A DNA stretch of 64,000 nucleotides from Phymorhynchus buccinoides. Lineage: Eukaryota > Mollusca > Gastropoda > Neogastropoda > Raphitomidae. The notes beneath the pieces are model-generated. The model was not told where the DNA came from. It did not search any database and was given only the letters and a program-made list of their open reading frames with translations. Each line of letters opens with the position of its first letter. Position 1 is the stretch's first letter. The position numbers and the translations under genes are program-made. Positions 1 to 9,917 of this stretch are shown piece after piece. The stretch covers positions 47,671,064 to 47,735,063 of the forward strand of contig CM065697.1 of the NCBI GenBank assembly GCA_017654935.2. Reading direction: 5' to 3'.

Positions 1-177
1 CCTCCACGTCACGTGTCACATTCCCTCTTATGCTTGAAAGATTTCTTTAGATTTCTTACCAGCTAAAAGAGGGAAAAACACGTGATAACCATGCTTTTCA
101 CACGTGATGTGGTGGGTCTTAACCATTTTACTTCTAACCATAAATTGCATGCGACACGCACACGCACAAACACGCAA

Positions 178-275
178 AAAACCAGCATCTTGTGGGCATT
201 GCCTCCAGTATTGTTCCCACCATCTTTGTATTTACAAATGCCCCACATGGCTGAAAGACCCTATTTTCACATTCC
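178..275 (-). repeat. dispersed repeat family copy (59.4-60.0 kb family)
   Basis: Read on the minus strand this stretch carries GGCATTTGTAAATACAAAG followed by GATGGTGGGAACAATACTGG, nearly identical to plus-strand sequence at 59640-59700 and 59875-59930. The class of element is not recognised. Confidence 0.7.
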
Positions 276-860
276 AACTTACCCCAAATCGGCCGTGTGT
301 GAAACGCGACGCACACACGACAAAAGCCTTTGTTAGAGGACGACACACCTACCCGGCAACCTTACTGACCTCTACACCCGCCCCCCAACCACCACCACCA
401 CCACCAACAACAACGGACTGGCCAACAATCAACAGGTTGGACCAATCACAATGCTACCTTCACCACACACCCACCCCCTCCCTCTCTCTCCGTCTTCGGT
501 CAACCTGTCCGGACCAAGCCTCGGGAAAACGGGGCGTTTATCTCCCCCTACTTCACTTGCCCCTCCTCTTTGAACATACATAATTTCGATGTACTATTAA
601 GAGAAGGGTCCCTTTTAATAGAACATCGGAACAGAGGGGGGACTGCCTAATCTTTCTCGGGTCTATCCTACAAGGCCGATAAACGTATGTCCCAAAAGAG
701 CGCATCTCAATCATAATTCTTTAATTTCAAAATCTACGAGAAAACACAGCACATAAAATAATTCCATTTCATAAAATCAACACACATATGCGCTTTTTCT
801 TTAACGCCTGACGCATTGACGTGAGTGTGTATGATTCCCCTTAAATTCCCTTTCCATTAA
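276..860. other. no gene recognised
   Basis: Low-complexity C-rich stretch with a CCA trinucleotide run near 396-411 and a CT-rich patch near 478-492. Open frames here are short and not protein-like. Confidence 0.5.
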
Positions 861-863
861 ATT

Positions 864-890
864 CCCTAACCCTAACTCTAACCCTAACCC
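864..890. repeat. short telomere-like repeat
   Basis: Four and a half copies of CCCTAA with one variant (CTCTAA). This is the metazoan telomere hexamer in an interstitial position; it is far too short to be a chromosome end. Confidence 0.75.
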
Positions 891-960
891 AAGAAAAAGT
901 GTTTGCATTGACGTCAGTGTATTATTTCCCTAACGTGGTGATGTGTTGAATCGTGTGGAC

Positions 961-1076
961 ACGCGCGCTTATGGGATACGAGAATCTGCTATCTGCTAAT
1001 AGACTAGAAAACACGCGCTCATATGGGCCATCAAAAACGCGCCTATATGGGCTATAACACGCGCTCATATGGGCTA
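961..1076. repeat. short degenerate tandem repeat, CGCGCTCATATGGGC
   Basis: The motif ACGCGCTCATATGGGC and close variants recur at about 963, 1013, 1035 and 1060. Confidence 0.6.
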
Positions 1077-1080
1077 TTCG

Positions 1081-1993
1081 CTGTTTGGGGAAGCTCCGAT
1101 TCGGCCAACATATGTTTCAGTGCCTCTGGAGTCCATGGGTTTGTCAATTTTAACTAAATTAGGGACCCTTGCTCTCTCATAATTTACACGTCACACGCCA
1201 AGATATAAGCCTTAATAGCATATTTTGTAAATTATATTCTCAATTCTTTTAGACTTGTAAAGCCTAAACTTATTCTCTTATTGCGCTTATTTTTAAACAT
1301 TGTGGAGAATAAAGATTGAATGTAAATAGTTGTCATGTGTCTTCAGACCTTAATCGATTTGTAAAACTTTATGATGTACTTTTAAAAAGTGGTCCTGAAA
1401 ATTTTAATCTCCTAGCTCAGGGAGCAATAGCCAAATGTTTTAATCCAACATTTTAAAACAAAAGTGTAAATATTTATAACCCAGAGTAGTCTTGTGCGAG
1501 CCATGACACCTAAAGAAAAACTTGACCTTTATTCAAGATAAAAACCATAGAATACAAAATTAAAAAATCATAAAAAAATATATCTATATTTTGAGAAAAT
1601 CTCTTTCTTTTCCACTTCCCCCTTTTCCCCAAAAGTCACAGTAATGGCTTTGCCAAGAGGACATAAAACTTTAACTTTGGTGCCTCTCTTTCAACCGGGG
1701 AGGGGTGACAACAAATAGGTTTATCGTCAGCTCGGTCCCTAGTGCTTTTTCGATTGGGACTAGCCTTGTGAAGAGGCTGTTAACTGCTTCAGGTGGACAG
1801 ACGGTCCTCTTTGTGAGTCGAGGATTAAGCCTAACAGGGTAGTCTTCAGTTGTGAAAAGTTACCAGTGCAGTGCTAACACATCGAGGGCTAACTCCACAT
1901 GACCCAGTGAACATCCTTTGTCCGCCTCAGCCTCGTGTTTGTTCGTTTTTCTTCCCACTGTACTAATAACCTTTAACGCACTTTTAACTTTTT
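1081..1993. other. AT-rich DNA, no gene recognised
   Basis: No long open frame, no repeat array and no recognised element, although this could be further decayed body of the retrotransposon whose 3' end follows directly. Confidence 0.4.
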
Positions 1994-2251
1994 GAGCACC
2001 GCAGGAAGGCGGCTAGGCTCACAATGTTGTATAAGGTCATGAACGGCATGGCCACAGTCGACAACACCAGACCGAGTCCAGCACCAAGCCGTCAAAGAAG
2101 AGGACACACCCAACAACTGTCCACCATCCAGTGCCGAACGGACTACAAAAGATGCTCCGTTTTCCCTCGGACGATCAAGGACTAGAACGAGTTGCCAGTG
2201 GAGGCTGTCTACTGTTTAGCTATTGTAAATACCCTCTTTAAAATAAAATAA
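1994..2251 (+). pseudogene. non-LTR retrotransposon 3' end, CR1-like reverse transcriptase C-terminus
   Basis: The reading frame from 1994 gives EHRRKAARLTMLYKVMNG, then a charged spacer with RRGHTQQL, then FPRTIKD, a TAG stop, and NELPVEAV, ending at a TAA at 2249-2251. The order 'RRxxxRLxxLYKxxNG ... RGH ... FPRTIxDWNxLPxxV' is the conserved end of CR1/jockey-type reverse transcriptases. The expected Trp codon of the DWN motif has become TAG (2183-2185), so this copy is dead. Only the 3' end is present, as expected from 5' truncation during target-primed insertion. The element would work in the nucleus by reverse transcription at a nicked target. An A-rich tail follows at 2240-2275. The family level call is safe; the exact clade is not. 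Confidence 0.75.
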
Positions 2252-2521
2252 AAATTAAAAATATAATTAGCTTAGGGGTTCCAGTTCCTGCCGATTCAGC
2301 ATCATGCCGAGCTTCCGCTGAACGGGTCTTGGCTGGCATGGTCACAGTAGATTAGGGTTGTTTTGTATCTGTTTTTGTTCTGTGTGCGACCTTCGGACCT
2401 CGACCAAACAGTATCAAAAATTCAAATTGTCGATTGTGGATATTAAATGGAAGAAGAACGGGTGCATGCCGATTCGCCATTTCCCATCTCGCCACATGGC
2501 CTGGAACGCCCCTTTAGGGAG
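2252..2521. other. A-rich tail and unique DNA
   Basis: A-rich AAAATAAAATAAAAATT tail of the preceding element to about 2275, then unrecognised sequence. A weak match to the dispersed 'CCACATGGCC' family lies near 2480-2520. Confidence 0.4.
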
Positions 2522-2621
2522 ATTAGATTAAGATTAAAATTCTAGCCCCGTCGACAACTAAGGCCATGTCAGGGCTGTCACCAAGTTACATCTTGCCACG
2601 TATTAAAAAGGGATATTAGAT
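2522..2621 (-). mobile_element. short SINE-like insertion with target duplication
   Basis: The interior (2529-2614) nearly matches 6926-7019. It is flanked by ATTAGAT at 2522-2528 and 2615-2621, a likely target site duplication. Read on the minus strand it ends in repeated AATCTTAATC, like the simple tail of a retroposed SINE. The core AGCCCCGTCGACAACTAAGG recurs in shorter form at 15.9 and 18.4 kb and as a variant at 12.7 kb. Confidence 0.6.
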
Positions 2622-2844
2622 AAGAGTGCTGTCAAGTAATGCCATTTCGCCATCTTAACTCCTTCACTTCAATCCATTCCTCGCAATGAGTAACGCGTCA
2701 CACGGATACCGACATACCCGCGTTCACTCAAACAAGACACACACAAGGGCGAAAATGTGTTTCCGCGACCTCCTTATAAAGATAAAATCAACAGAGAGAG
2801 GTGACAGATCGTGAAACGGGGGGAGGAAAAGGGAGAGAGGGAAG

Positions 2845-2859
2845 GAGAGAGAGAGAGAG

Positions 2860-2926
<67 letters not shown>
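2845..2926. repeat. (GA)n microsatellite
   Basis: Nearly perfect GA run with one short A interruption at its start. Confidence 0.95.
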
Positions 2927-2930
<4 letters not shown>

Positions 2931-3139
2931 TCGAACCAAAGAATGGAGGTGGGTAGGAGGGTATCCTGCATTAGACCAGATGGGATAATCCTTACATATT
3001 TAGGTATTAGGTACTTTATAGTCACAGAGGCGTCTCTGCGAAATTTGGGTTGCTCCAACCTGGAGAGCGCGTCGCAGCCAGAGGCGCGCCACCCTTTTGT
3101 TTTTGCATGAAATTTTTGTGTGACTGATGAGGAAGGAAA

Positions 3140-3161
3140 AGGGGGGGGGGGGGGGGGGGGG
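3140..3161. repeat. poly-G tract
   Basis: About 22 consecutive G, able to form G-quadruplexes. Confidence 0.9.
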
Positions 3162-3651
3162 AGGTTGACCAAATGACAACTTTTTCGTTGCCATTGGGCC
3201 AAAATGTGCCATGAACAGTTGCAGCCTGTGTTGTATTTGCTTGAAGAGCATACTATCCTTGACCTTATCTTGGAGAAACGGAACCTCGGTTTATCCACAT
3301 TTCAAATCAAAATTATCGAAACAACTTTACATTCACTTTTATCATATTTTATCGACGCATTAGATTATTAAAGAATAAATATGTTTTGTATATAGTTTGT
3401 TTTCAATTTTAATTGACCTCACTCGATATTTTAAAGTTTTTATTAATAAAGATTACATTTTATATTGTGGTCCGAAAACTGTTAATCATAGCCCAGGGAG
3501 TAGCGTTCATTTGACAGCATGTCTCTTAACTAACAGTTTTTACCTACCTCTTATGACTAACTGGTAGTCTTTTATGTGTGAGCCCGGAGTCATCTAACAG
3601 TAATACACTCCCTTTCCCCCTTCATTATAGGCGGTATCTAAAGTAAATTCC
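3162..3651. other. AT-rich DNA, no gene recognised
   Basis: No protein-like frame and no repeat array seen. Confidence 0.5.
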
Positions 3652-3712
3652 CAATGCCCCACATGGCCGAAAGGCCGAAGAGGGCGTAAAACCCTATTAT
3701 CACATCAACCTC
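3652..3712 (-). repeat. dispersed repeat family fragment
   Basis: On the minus strand it reads TTTTACGCCCTCTTCGGCC and then TTTCGGCCATGTGGGGCA, matching plus-strand sequence at about 59432-59468. It belongs to the same family as 178-275. Confidence 0.7.
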
Positions 3713-3784
3713 GGTTTATCGTTTCATCCAAAAGACTCCACGTTCAGACCCTAAGGTCTAGTGCAAAGTCTGGGGAAAAATCCC

Positions 3785-4074
<290 letters not shown>

Positions 4075-4239
4075 TCCAACCCCCACAAATGTTTCTAATG
4101 ATTCAACAATAAAACTGTCTGCCTTCATGTTGCCGGTCATTGTACAGTGCCACTGTCATCATTCACTTTGAGTATCCTCTCCCTGATCCAAAGACGCCCC
4201 ACACCCACTGCTGTTAGATATCCCAGGTAATGCCCAATG

Positions 4240-4600
4240 TTCAACGTTGGCGGGTCACCGTGAAGAAGTGGCCAGCAGCGGTTTTGACCACACACTGTGA
4301 AAAGCCAGAGAAGAGCTGACCTGCCCTGGACAAAGGGACACAATCCTGCCTTCGGGGCTTCTGGCCAAACCTTTTGCTGGCGTCTCTTCTTCTTCTTCTT
4401 AACCATGCGTGGCCACAATCAACATGACGACAGAGACGTAAGGCTACTCGCTTTGTGAGCCGTGCCGATTGGACAACGATTACGTGGATTTCACGAGGTT
4501 CACCATGAAGAGTGGCCAGTGGCGATTGTAACACTCACCGTCGACAACAACAGCGAAGCGCTGAACGACGCTGGACAAAGGGTTGCATAGGTCCCCGGTC
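4240..4600. repeat. old diverged duplication
   Basis: The block around 4255-4340 (GTGAAGAAGTGGCCAGCAGC ... GGACAAAGGG) recurs in diverged form at about 4505-4590 (TGAAGAGTGGCCAGTGGCGA ... GGACAAAGGG). The spacing is about 245 bp. Confidence 0.5.
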
Positions 4601-4687
4601 TTTCTCTCTTTGTATTGTTAAAGTGAGGTAGGAACTAAAAGTCACGCGGATTACGTGGGTTGTGTGCCCTCGGGGGTCTACAATCCT

Positions 4688-4987
4688 TATAAAACCCCTG
4701 CACAGAAGGCCAGGTCCCGCAGTTTGAGCCACACACTCCACCTCTCTTGGTGTTCAGGTGGAGAGAGAGAGAGGGGGACTGCCCTCCCGACGATTGTCGG
4801 AGTGGGAGACAAACAGGGCAGCCCCGTCACCCCTCTCTCTCGCTGGGACACCACTACAGTAAGGGCTGGCCACCACACTTGGTAGTCACTGGGCATCTCA
4901 GACGACACCAGTGCCAAAGCCGATGTCCACAGCACGGCTTCCCGACACCACCATGCTGTCCAGGAACACTCAGTTCTAGAGTAAGGT
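4688..4987 (+). promoter_or_regulatory. candidate TATA box, first exon and splice donor
   Basis: TATAAAA at 4688-4694 is followed, about 290 bp downstream, by a strong donor-like AAG/GTGAGT with GT at 4986-4987. This fits a transcript starting near 4715-4720 with a mostly non-coding first exon. No matching downstream exon was identified, so it remains a sequence-signal guess. Confidence 0.2.
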
Positions 4988-5089
4988 GAGTGATGTTTTG
5001 CTTTGTTAAATCATGTCTTTACCCGACCATTGCCACATCGTCCTTTGCGGTTTCGTTTTTCATCACTGTTTTATTGTTTGATTACTGAG

Positions 5090-5542
5090 GAATTTTGAAT
5101 ACGGAATTGTATATGGCATCCTAACCTAAAAAGACAACCAATATCATTTGAAAAAGTTCAGAGAAGAGCCACGAAATTAGTTAAAGCATGTACAAATATC
5201 TTATGAGGAACGTTTAGACTTTCTAAAATTATCATCTGTAAAAGAAGAAAGCTTAGAGGGGATCTAATTCAAGAATATAAAATTGTACATAATCTTTATT
5301 ATGTAAATTTTAATGATTTCTTCATGAAAAGTACAAAGATAAAGCAAGAAATAGTGATGGCAAGTTGTTTCTTAACAGATCCAATACTAACACCCACAAA
5401 CTGTGTTTTTACTAACCGTTTTGTTCAGATGTGGAATAATCTACCAATTAACATAAAGAATGCACCTAACATTAATTAACTCAAAAATCTTTTGGACGAA
5501 AACCCAAATTTGAAAACAAAATTAAAAAGTTTTGATGAATAA
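5090..5542 (+). pseudogene. non-LTR retrotransposon 3' end, reverse transcriptase C-terminus
   Basis: Readable pieces in order: LEYG, then in another frame CIWHPNL, KVQRRATKLVKACTN, KRRKLRGDLIQEYKIVHNLY, VFTNRFVQMWNNLPINIKNA, LKNLLDENP, ending at TAA 5540-5542. This is the conserved tail of animal non-LTR reverse transcriptases (pattern 'LEYgxxxWxPxxxxDxxxxExVQRRATK ... RRLRGDLIxxYKIxxxL ... FxxRxVxxWNxLPxxVxxAxxxxxFKxxLD'). There is a frameshift around 5101-5112, another around 5200-5235, and a stop in place of a residue before LKNLLD. It is a different lineage from the copy at 1994: here the ending is NRFVQMWNNLP, there FPRTIKD-stop-NELP. It is a dead 5'-truncated insertion. Confidence 0.8.
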
Positions 5543-5892
5543 ACAAAGCCATTCCCCCAAAAAATTACTTTTTGATTAGTTTTAGTTTAAGGAGATGCAA
5601 ACCACTTTATAAATAATAAATAAAAACATAGCCCTATATCTCTACCTGCAGCCACATGTCACGTGACGGGTCAGCTTTAGGCAAACTGGTACTTTAGTCA
5701 CCCGCCGCTAAATTGTCGCATTACAAATGTCCACAGAGAAGCAACATTCGGTCTTTCACAGGGATTGAGTAAGGATCAGCCTAGGATTATTGTCTTTCAA
5801 ATGAAGGAAGCAGACGTTGAGAAGCAGGGTGTAAACATGACGGGGTGACTAACGTGCAAGCTCGCCCAGTGTAACTTAACGGGGCGGAGATT
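5543..5892. other. unique DNA between retrotransposon tail and array
   Basis: A-rich 3' flank of the preceding element with AATAAATAAAAAC near 5616, then unrecognised sequence. Confidence 0.4.
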
Positions 5893-7112
5893 TGGTGTAC
5901 ACCACTAGGTAGGCCCATCACAATTTGTGTTTGTGTACACCACTAGGTAGGCCCATCACAATTTGTTCTTTGTGTACACCACTAGGTAGGCCCATCACAA
6001 TTTGTTCTTTGTGTACACCACTAGGTAGGCCCATCACAATTTGTTCTTTGTGTACACCACTAGGTAGGCCCATCACAATTTGTTCTTTGTGTACACCACT
6101 AGGTAGGCCCATCACAATTTGTTCTTTGTGTACACCACTAGGTAGGCCCATCACAATTTGTTCTTTGTGTACACCACTAGGTAGGCCCATCACAATTTGT
6201 TCTTTGTGTACACCACTAGGCAGGCCCATCTCAATTTGCTCTGTGTACACCACTAGATAGGCCCATCACAATTTGCTCTGTGTACACCACTAGGTAGGCC
6301 CATCAAAATTTGCTCTGTGTACACCACTAGGTAGGCCCATCACAATTTGCTCTTTATGTACACCACTAAGTAGACTTATCTCAATTTGCTTTTGGTGTTA
6401 ACGACAAGGTAGGCCTATCTCAATTTTCTTTTGGTGTTAACGACAAGGTAGGCCTATCTCAATTTGCTTTTGGTGTTAACGACAAGGTAGGCCTATCTCA
6501 ATTTGCTTTTGGTGTTAACGACAAGGTAGGCCTATCTCAATTTGCTTTTGGTGTTAACGACAAGGTAGGCCTATCTCAATTTGCTTTTGGTGTTAACGAC
6601 AAGGTAGGCCTATCTCAATTTGCTTTTGGTGTTAAAGACAAGGTAGGCCTATCTCAATTTGCTTTTGGTGTACATGGCAAGGTAGGCCCATCTCAATTTG
6701 CTTTTGGTGTTAAAGACAAGGTAGGCCTATCTCAATTTGCTTTTGGTTTTCCCAAGGTAGGCTTATCTCAATTATCTCAATTTGCTTTTGGTGTACATTA
6801 CTAGGTAGGCCCATCTCAATTTGTTCTTTGTGTACATGACAAGGTAGATCTCAATTATGTCAATTTGCTCTGTGTGCATGAAAAGGCAGGCCTATCTCAA
6901 TTTTCTCTTTGTGTACATTACTAGGTTAAGATTAAGATTAAAATTATAGCCCCGTCGACAACTAAGGCCATGTCAGGGCTAACACCATGTTGAATCTTAC
7001 CACGTATTAAAAAGGGACATGCCTATCTCAATTTGCTTTTGGTGTACATGACAAGGTAGACCCATCTCAATTTGCTCTTTGTGTACATGACAAGGTAGGC
7101 CTATCTCAATTC
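5893..7112. repeat. 39-bp minisatellite with two subfamilies
   Basis: From 5893 to about 6360 the unit is of the type GTGTACACCACTAGGTAGGC ... ATCACAATTTGTTCTTT. From about 6361 to 6740 it is of the type GTGTTAACGACAAGGTAGGC ... ATCTCAATTTGCTTTTG. Both are 39 bp and share GGTAGGCC and CAATTTG, so they are diverged branches of one unit. From 6740 on, units are mixed and degraded. Because 39 is a multiple of three, both strands stay open, giving meaningless repetitive frames. Confidence 0.95.
6926..7019 (-). mobile_element. SINE-like insertion inside the 39-bp array
   Basis: Near-copy of 2529-2614 (AAGATTAAAATTATAGCCCC, then GTCGACAACTAAGGCCATGT, ending ACGTATTAAAAAGGGAC). Array units resume directly on both sides, so this is an insertion into an existing array. 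Confidence 0.6.
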
Positions 7113-7585
7113 ACGGAGGCGACATTCGGACATATATTTTCTGCGTGACATAGACAAACGTACCGAAATTGAGGAGGAGAAAAGACTGGAAGAACAAAGA
7201 ATACGTGAAAGTATTAGAAATGCTGGAACGATTATTATAACCAACACTCAAAATTTGACGATGATCATGATGACATCGACATACTGTCATGAATGGTGAA
7301 TGTGTGTGTGTGTGTGTGTGTATGTTGTAACTTTTCAAATTTCCACCATTGTGTCTACTTGGAGACCCGCATGCCTGCTACCTTTTCAAGCTTTTTGTTG
7401 GCGCTGTCTGGTGGGTTTGTTCCTTTTTCCTATAGCCTATCTAGCTTCATTGCGTTTTTGCTTTGCTTGTTTAATTTTCTTGTTGGCTAGTGAGTTTAGC
7501 CTAAATTTATTATTCTCCAACTTTGGAGATTTGGCTTCAGTGTAAGTTTAATGGAAAACTTTGGCTAAAAAAATGGCTGGCGGCG
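7113..7585. other. no gene recognised; short (GT)n
   Basis: A (GT)n run lies at about 7301-7322. The rest is T-rich with no protein-like frame. Confidence 0.5.
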
Positions 7586-7730
7586 AAAGGGTTAATAGCT
7601 CTGGTCTAAATACAGATTAAAGGTCCCGTAACTTATTACCCATAGGGTCATTGGTTTAGTATTTACTGTGTCTAGGCCAAGTGTTGGAAGGCAGATCCGA
7701 GCAATGTCCTTCTCCTGCCCTTTGTATGTG
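7586..7730 (-). mobile_element. truncated SINE copy
   Basis: The plus strand AAAGGTCCCGTAACTTATTA, then GGTCATTGGTTTAGTA and ACTGTGTCTAGG closely matches 9960-10020. This copy lacks the tRNA-like part present at 10066-10223. Confidence 0.6.
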
Positions 7731-7821
7731 TGTTGGTGTATGTGGTCAGTCCATGCGGCTCGGTTGCTGTGGCTTACCGAATGGGGTATGAACGAGTTGG
7801 CGTCGATAAATATGTGTGCTT

Positions 7822-7859
7822 ATGTGTGTGTGTGTGTGTGCGTGTGCGTGTGCGCGTGC

Positions 7860-7939
<80 letters not shown>
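7822..7939. repeat. (GT)n/(GA)n compound microsatellite
   Basis: GT and GC alternation to about 7895, then pure GA to 7938. Confidence 0.95.
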
Positions 7940-7940
<1 letters not shown>

Positions 7941-8011
7941 GCTTTGTATATGCGCTGTTGCTGGTTGGTGTCACTCTTGAATGCTGTTTTTGTTGTCTGT
8001 TGATGAATCAT

Positions 8012-8090
8012 TGATTGTAAAGCGCTTTGGGCTCATCTGAGGTAAAGCGCTATATAAATGTACAATTATTATTATTTCTTTTGTACATAT
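8012..8090 (+). mobile_element. LINE/SINE-type 3' tail
   Basis: TTGTAAAGCGCTTTGGG, a short spacer, AAAGCGCTATATAAATG, then ATTATTATT. This paired AAGCGCT plus ATT tail resembles 3' ends of retroposons common in animal genomes. A reverse-oriented relative lies near 40685-40745. Confidence 0.45.
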
Positions 8091-8235
8091 TTAAATATAT
8101 TATGTAGCCACTCTTTGGCGTCAGTGTGTTTAAAGGCATAACAACTGATCCCACAGATCGGGTCTTGCTAGTCAGAAAATTGCTGCGTTGCAGTGGCTCT
8201 CACAAGAGGGAAGAAAGAAGGGTTGAACTACACTA

Positions 8236-8258
8236 CTCACAAAAAGTTAAGGATCACT
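8236..8258 (+). repeat. left terminal inverted repeat of Tc1-like element
   Basis: Matches the reverse complement of 9835-9857 at 21 of 23 positions; transposase binding end. Confidence 0.85.
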
Positions 8259-8591
8259 ATGAGAAAACAGGTGCGCAATAAACTCCGTTCGCTCCTGTTA
8301 TTTTTTTCTCAGTCAAGCCAAATTGTTATGAATTCTTGTTCAGCTGTAAGTGGGCGATGTTGTGTTAGTGGAAACATTGCACGTGATTCTCTATTACTGA
8401 GCTTGGCAGCAAAAGAAAAAGCGGAAACTTGCGAAAAAGGACCTGTTTTGGATCGTTCTGCATGAACACATTGCACAAGCCAGATGGAAAAACCATTATG
8501 CACGTGCAAGCACTGCTGTTTATGTGTGAGATGCTGTCTCTTGCTTCGCTTTATAAGAAGACATACCACCAGTATTAGGCCTGATTTGACA

Positions 8592-9620
8592 ATGCCTCCA
8601 CGACGAAAATTGAGCGAGTTGGATAGGGGACGAGCTGTTGCATGGTTCCAAGATGGTGTTCCCAAGCGAGAAGTGGCCAGGCGACTTCAGGTGTCCATCT
8701 CGGTCATTGTCAGACTGATTCAACGCTTCACAGCCACTGGGAGGGTCCATGAAAGACGCAGATCTGGTCGACCGAAGAAGACAACTCCACGTGAAGATCG
8801 TCTCATTGAACGACAAGCCCTGCAGACAAGAACAGCCTCTTCCAGCATCATTCGAAGGCAGCTGAGGGTGGCTACTAACATCAACATCAGCCAGCAGACC
8901 ATACGGAACCGCCTTCATGGGTTTAACCTCCGTTCTCGTCGCCCAGCTGTACGGCCACGCTTAACTCCAGCCCATAGGGCAGCACGCCGCGCCTTCTGCA
9001 GACGTCACGTGAGGTGGACACGTCAGCAATGGTCCCAGGTCCTGTTCAGTGATGAATCACGCTTCACCCTGAACCACAACGACGGCCGACTGAGGGTCTG
9101 GAGGCGCCCAGGGGAACGCTTTATTGACGCCACTGTCCAAGAAAAGGTGGCCTTTGGTGGAGGTTCTGTAATGGTCTGGGGGGCCTTCAGCCTTCACCAC
9201 AGAACACCCTTGTATCATGTACAGGGTAACCTGACTGGCCTCCGATACCGGGATGAGATCCTTCGACCGCTGGCTGTGCCTACACTGCAGCAGATGGGAC
9301 CGCCGGCTGTCTACCAGGATGACAACGCTCGCCCCCACAGGGCAAGGGTGGTCAACGACTTCCTGCAGCAGTCTGGAGTCAACAGAATGGAGTGGCCAGC
9401 ATGCAGTCCCGATCTCAACCCGATTGAGAACCTCTGGGATGAGCTGGATCGCAAAGTGAGGAGCAACCACCCCCCTCCCAGGGATGCCCAGCACCTCTAC
9501 CAGATGCTGCAGGCTGAGTGGCAGGCGCTTCCACAGAGGATCTTCACCACCCTGGTCAACTCCATGAGGACTCGCTGCGTCGAGTGCCAGAACAGCCATG
9601 GCGGATACACGCATTACTGA
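8592..9620 (+). CDS. Tc1-like transposase (DD34E), 342 aa
   Basis: The product cuts the element out and reinserts it at TA sites, acting in the nucleus on the 23-bp ends. Residues about 8-46 form the first helix-turn-helix (LSELDRGRAVAWFQDG ... VPKREVARRLQVS). A GRPKK motif follows at 59-63 and a second DNA-binding helical region runs to about 115. The catalytic triad is D154 (LFSDESRF), D244 (YQDDNARPH) and E279 (SPDLNPIENLW), with exactly 34 residues between the second Asp and the Glu, the Tc1 signature. Length is normal for the family (about 340). The frame is open upstream to an ATG at 8484, but those 36 residues are Cys-rich and unlike the family, so the start MPPRRKLSELDRG at 8592 is preferred. 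No stop or frameshift is present. TIRs lie about 330 bp upstream and 210 bp downstream. Confidence 0.93.
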   Translation: MPPRRKLSELDRGRAVAWFQDGVPKREVARRLQVSISVIVRLIQRFTATGRVHERRRSGRPKKTTPREDRLIERQALQTRTASSSIIRRQLRVATNINISQQTIRNRLHGFNLRSRRPAVRPRLTPAHRAARRAFCRRHVRWTRQQWSQVLFSDESRFTLNHNDGRLRVWRRPGERFIDATVQEKVAFGGGSVMVWGAFSLHHRTPLYHVQGNLTGLRYRDEILRPLAVPTLQQMGPPAVYQDDNARPHRARVVNDFLQQSGVNRMEWPACSPDLNPIENLWDELDRKVRSNHPPPRDAQHLYQMLQAEWQALPQRIFTTLVNSMRTRCVECQNSHGGYTHY

Positions 9621-9834
9621 ACTTTTGGGAGCATCAGAATGCCCTGTCTTGTGATTTCAATGACTTTGGGAAATCAAATTTCGATACGTACCCACTTTGA
9701 TCAAATGTACAGACCAAACGATTGCTCGAAATTGAAGGCAATTGTGTATCGTTATCACTAAAGCATTGAATTAAATGTTGGCCAAAATTCAACGCATTGG
9801 CTTTCTTATTTGGAAAGTTATGAATTAGTTTGCA

Positions 9835-9857
9835 AGTGATCCTTAACTTTTTGTGGA
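9835..9857 (-). repeat. right terminal inverted repeat of Tc1-like element
   Basis: Inverted partner of 8236-8258; the flanking TA is at 9858-9859. Confidence 0.85.
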
Positions 9858-9917
9858 TAGCTTATCTGTGTGGCAAGCAGCGATTCCAATGATGGTGCAC
9901 ACCTGGCCGTGCCTTTG

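Larger units (their letters stand above)
8236..9857 (+). mobile_element. Tc1-like DNA transposon, apparently complete
   Basis: Terminal inverted repeats of 23 bp lie at 8236-8258 and 9835-9857. Their shared part is CACAAAAAGTTAAGGATCA, and only the two outermost bases are swapped. TA dinucleotides at 8234-8235 and 9858-9859 are the expected target duplication. The 1622-bp size, the single uninterrupted transposase frame and the repeats match the Tc1/mariner superfamily. With an intact frame and good ends, this is a young copy that may be, or recently was, autonomous. Confidence 0.9.

Noticed and set aside
864..890. Chromosome end
   Set aside because: Only 27 bp and flanked by unique DNA on both sides.
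8484..8591. Longer start for the Tc1 transposase
   Set aside because: The extra 36 residues are Cys-rich and absent from the family; MPPRRKLSELDRG is the expected N-terminus.
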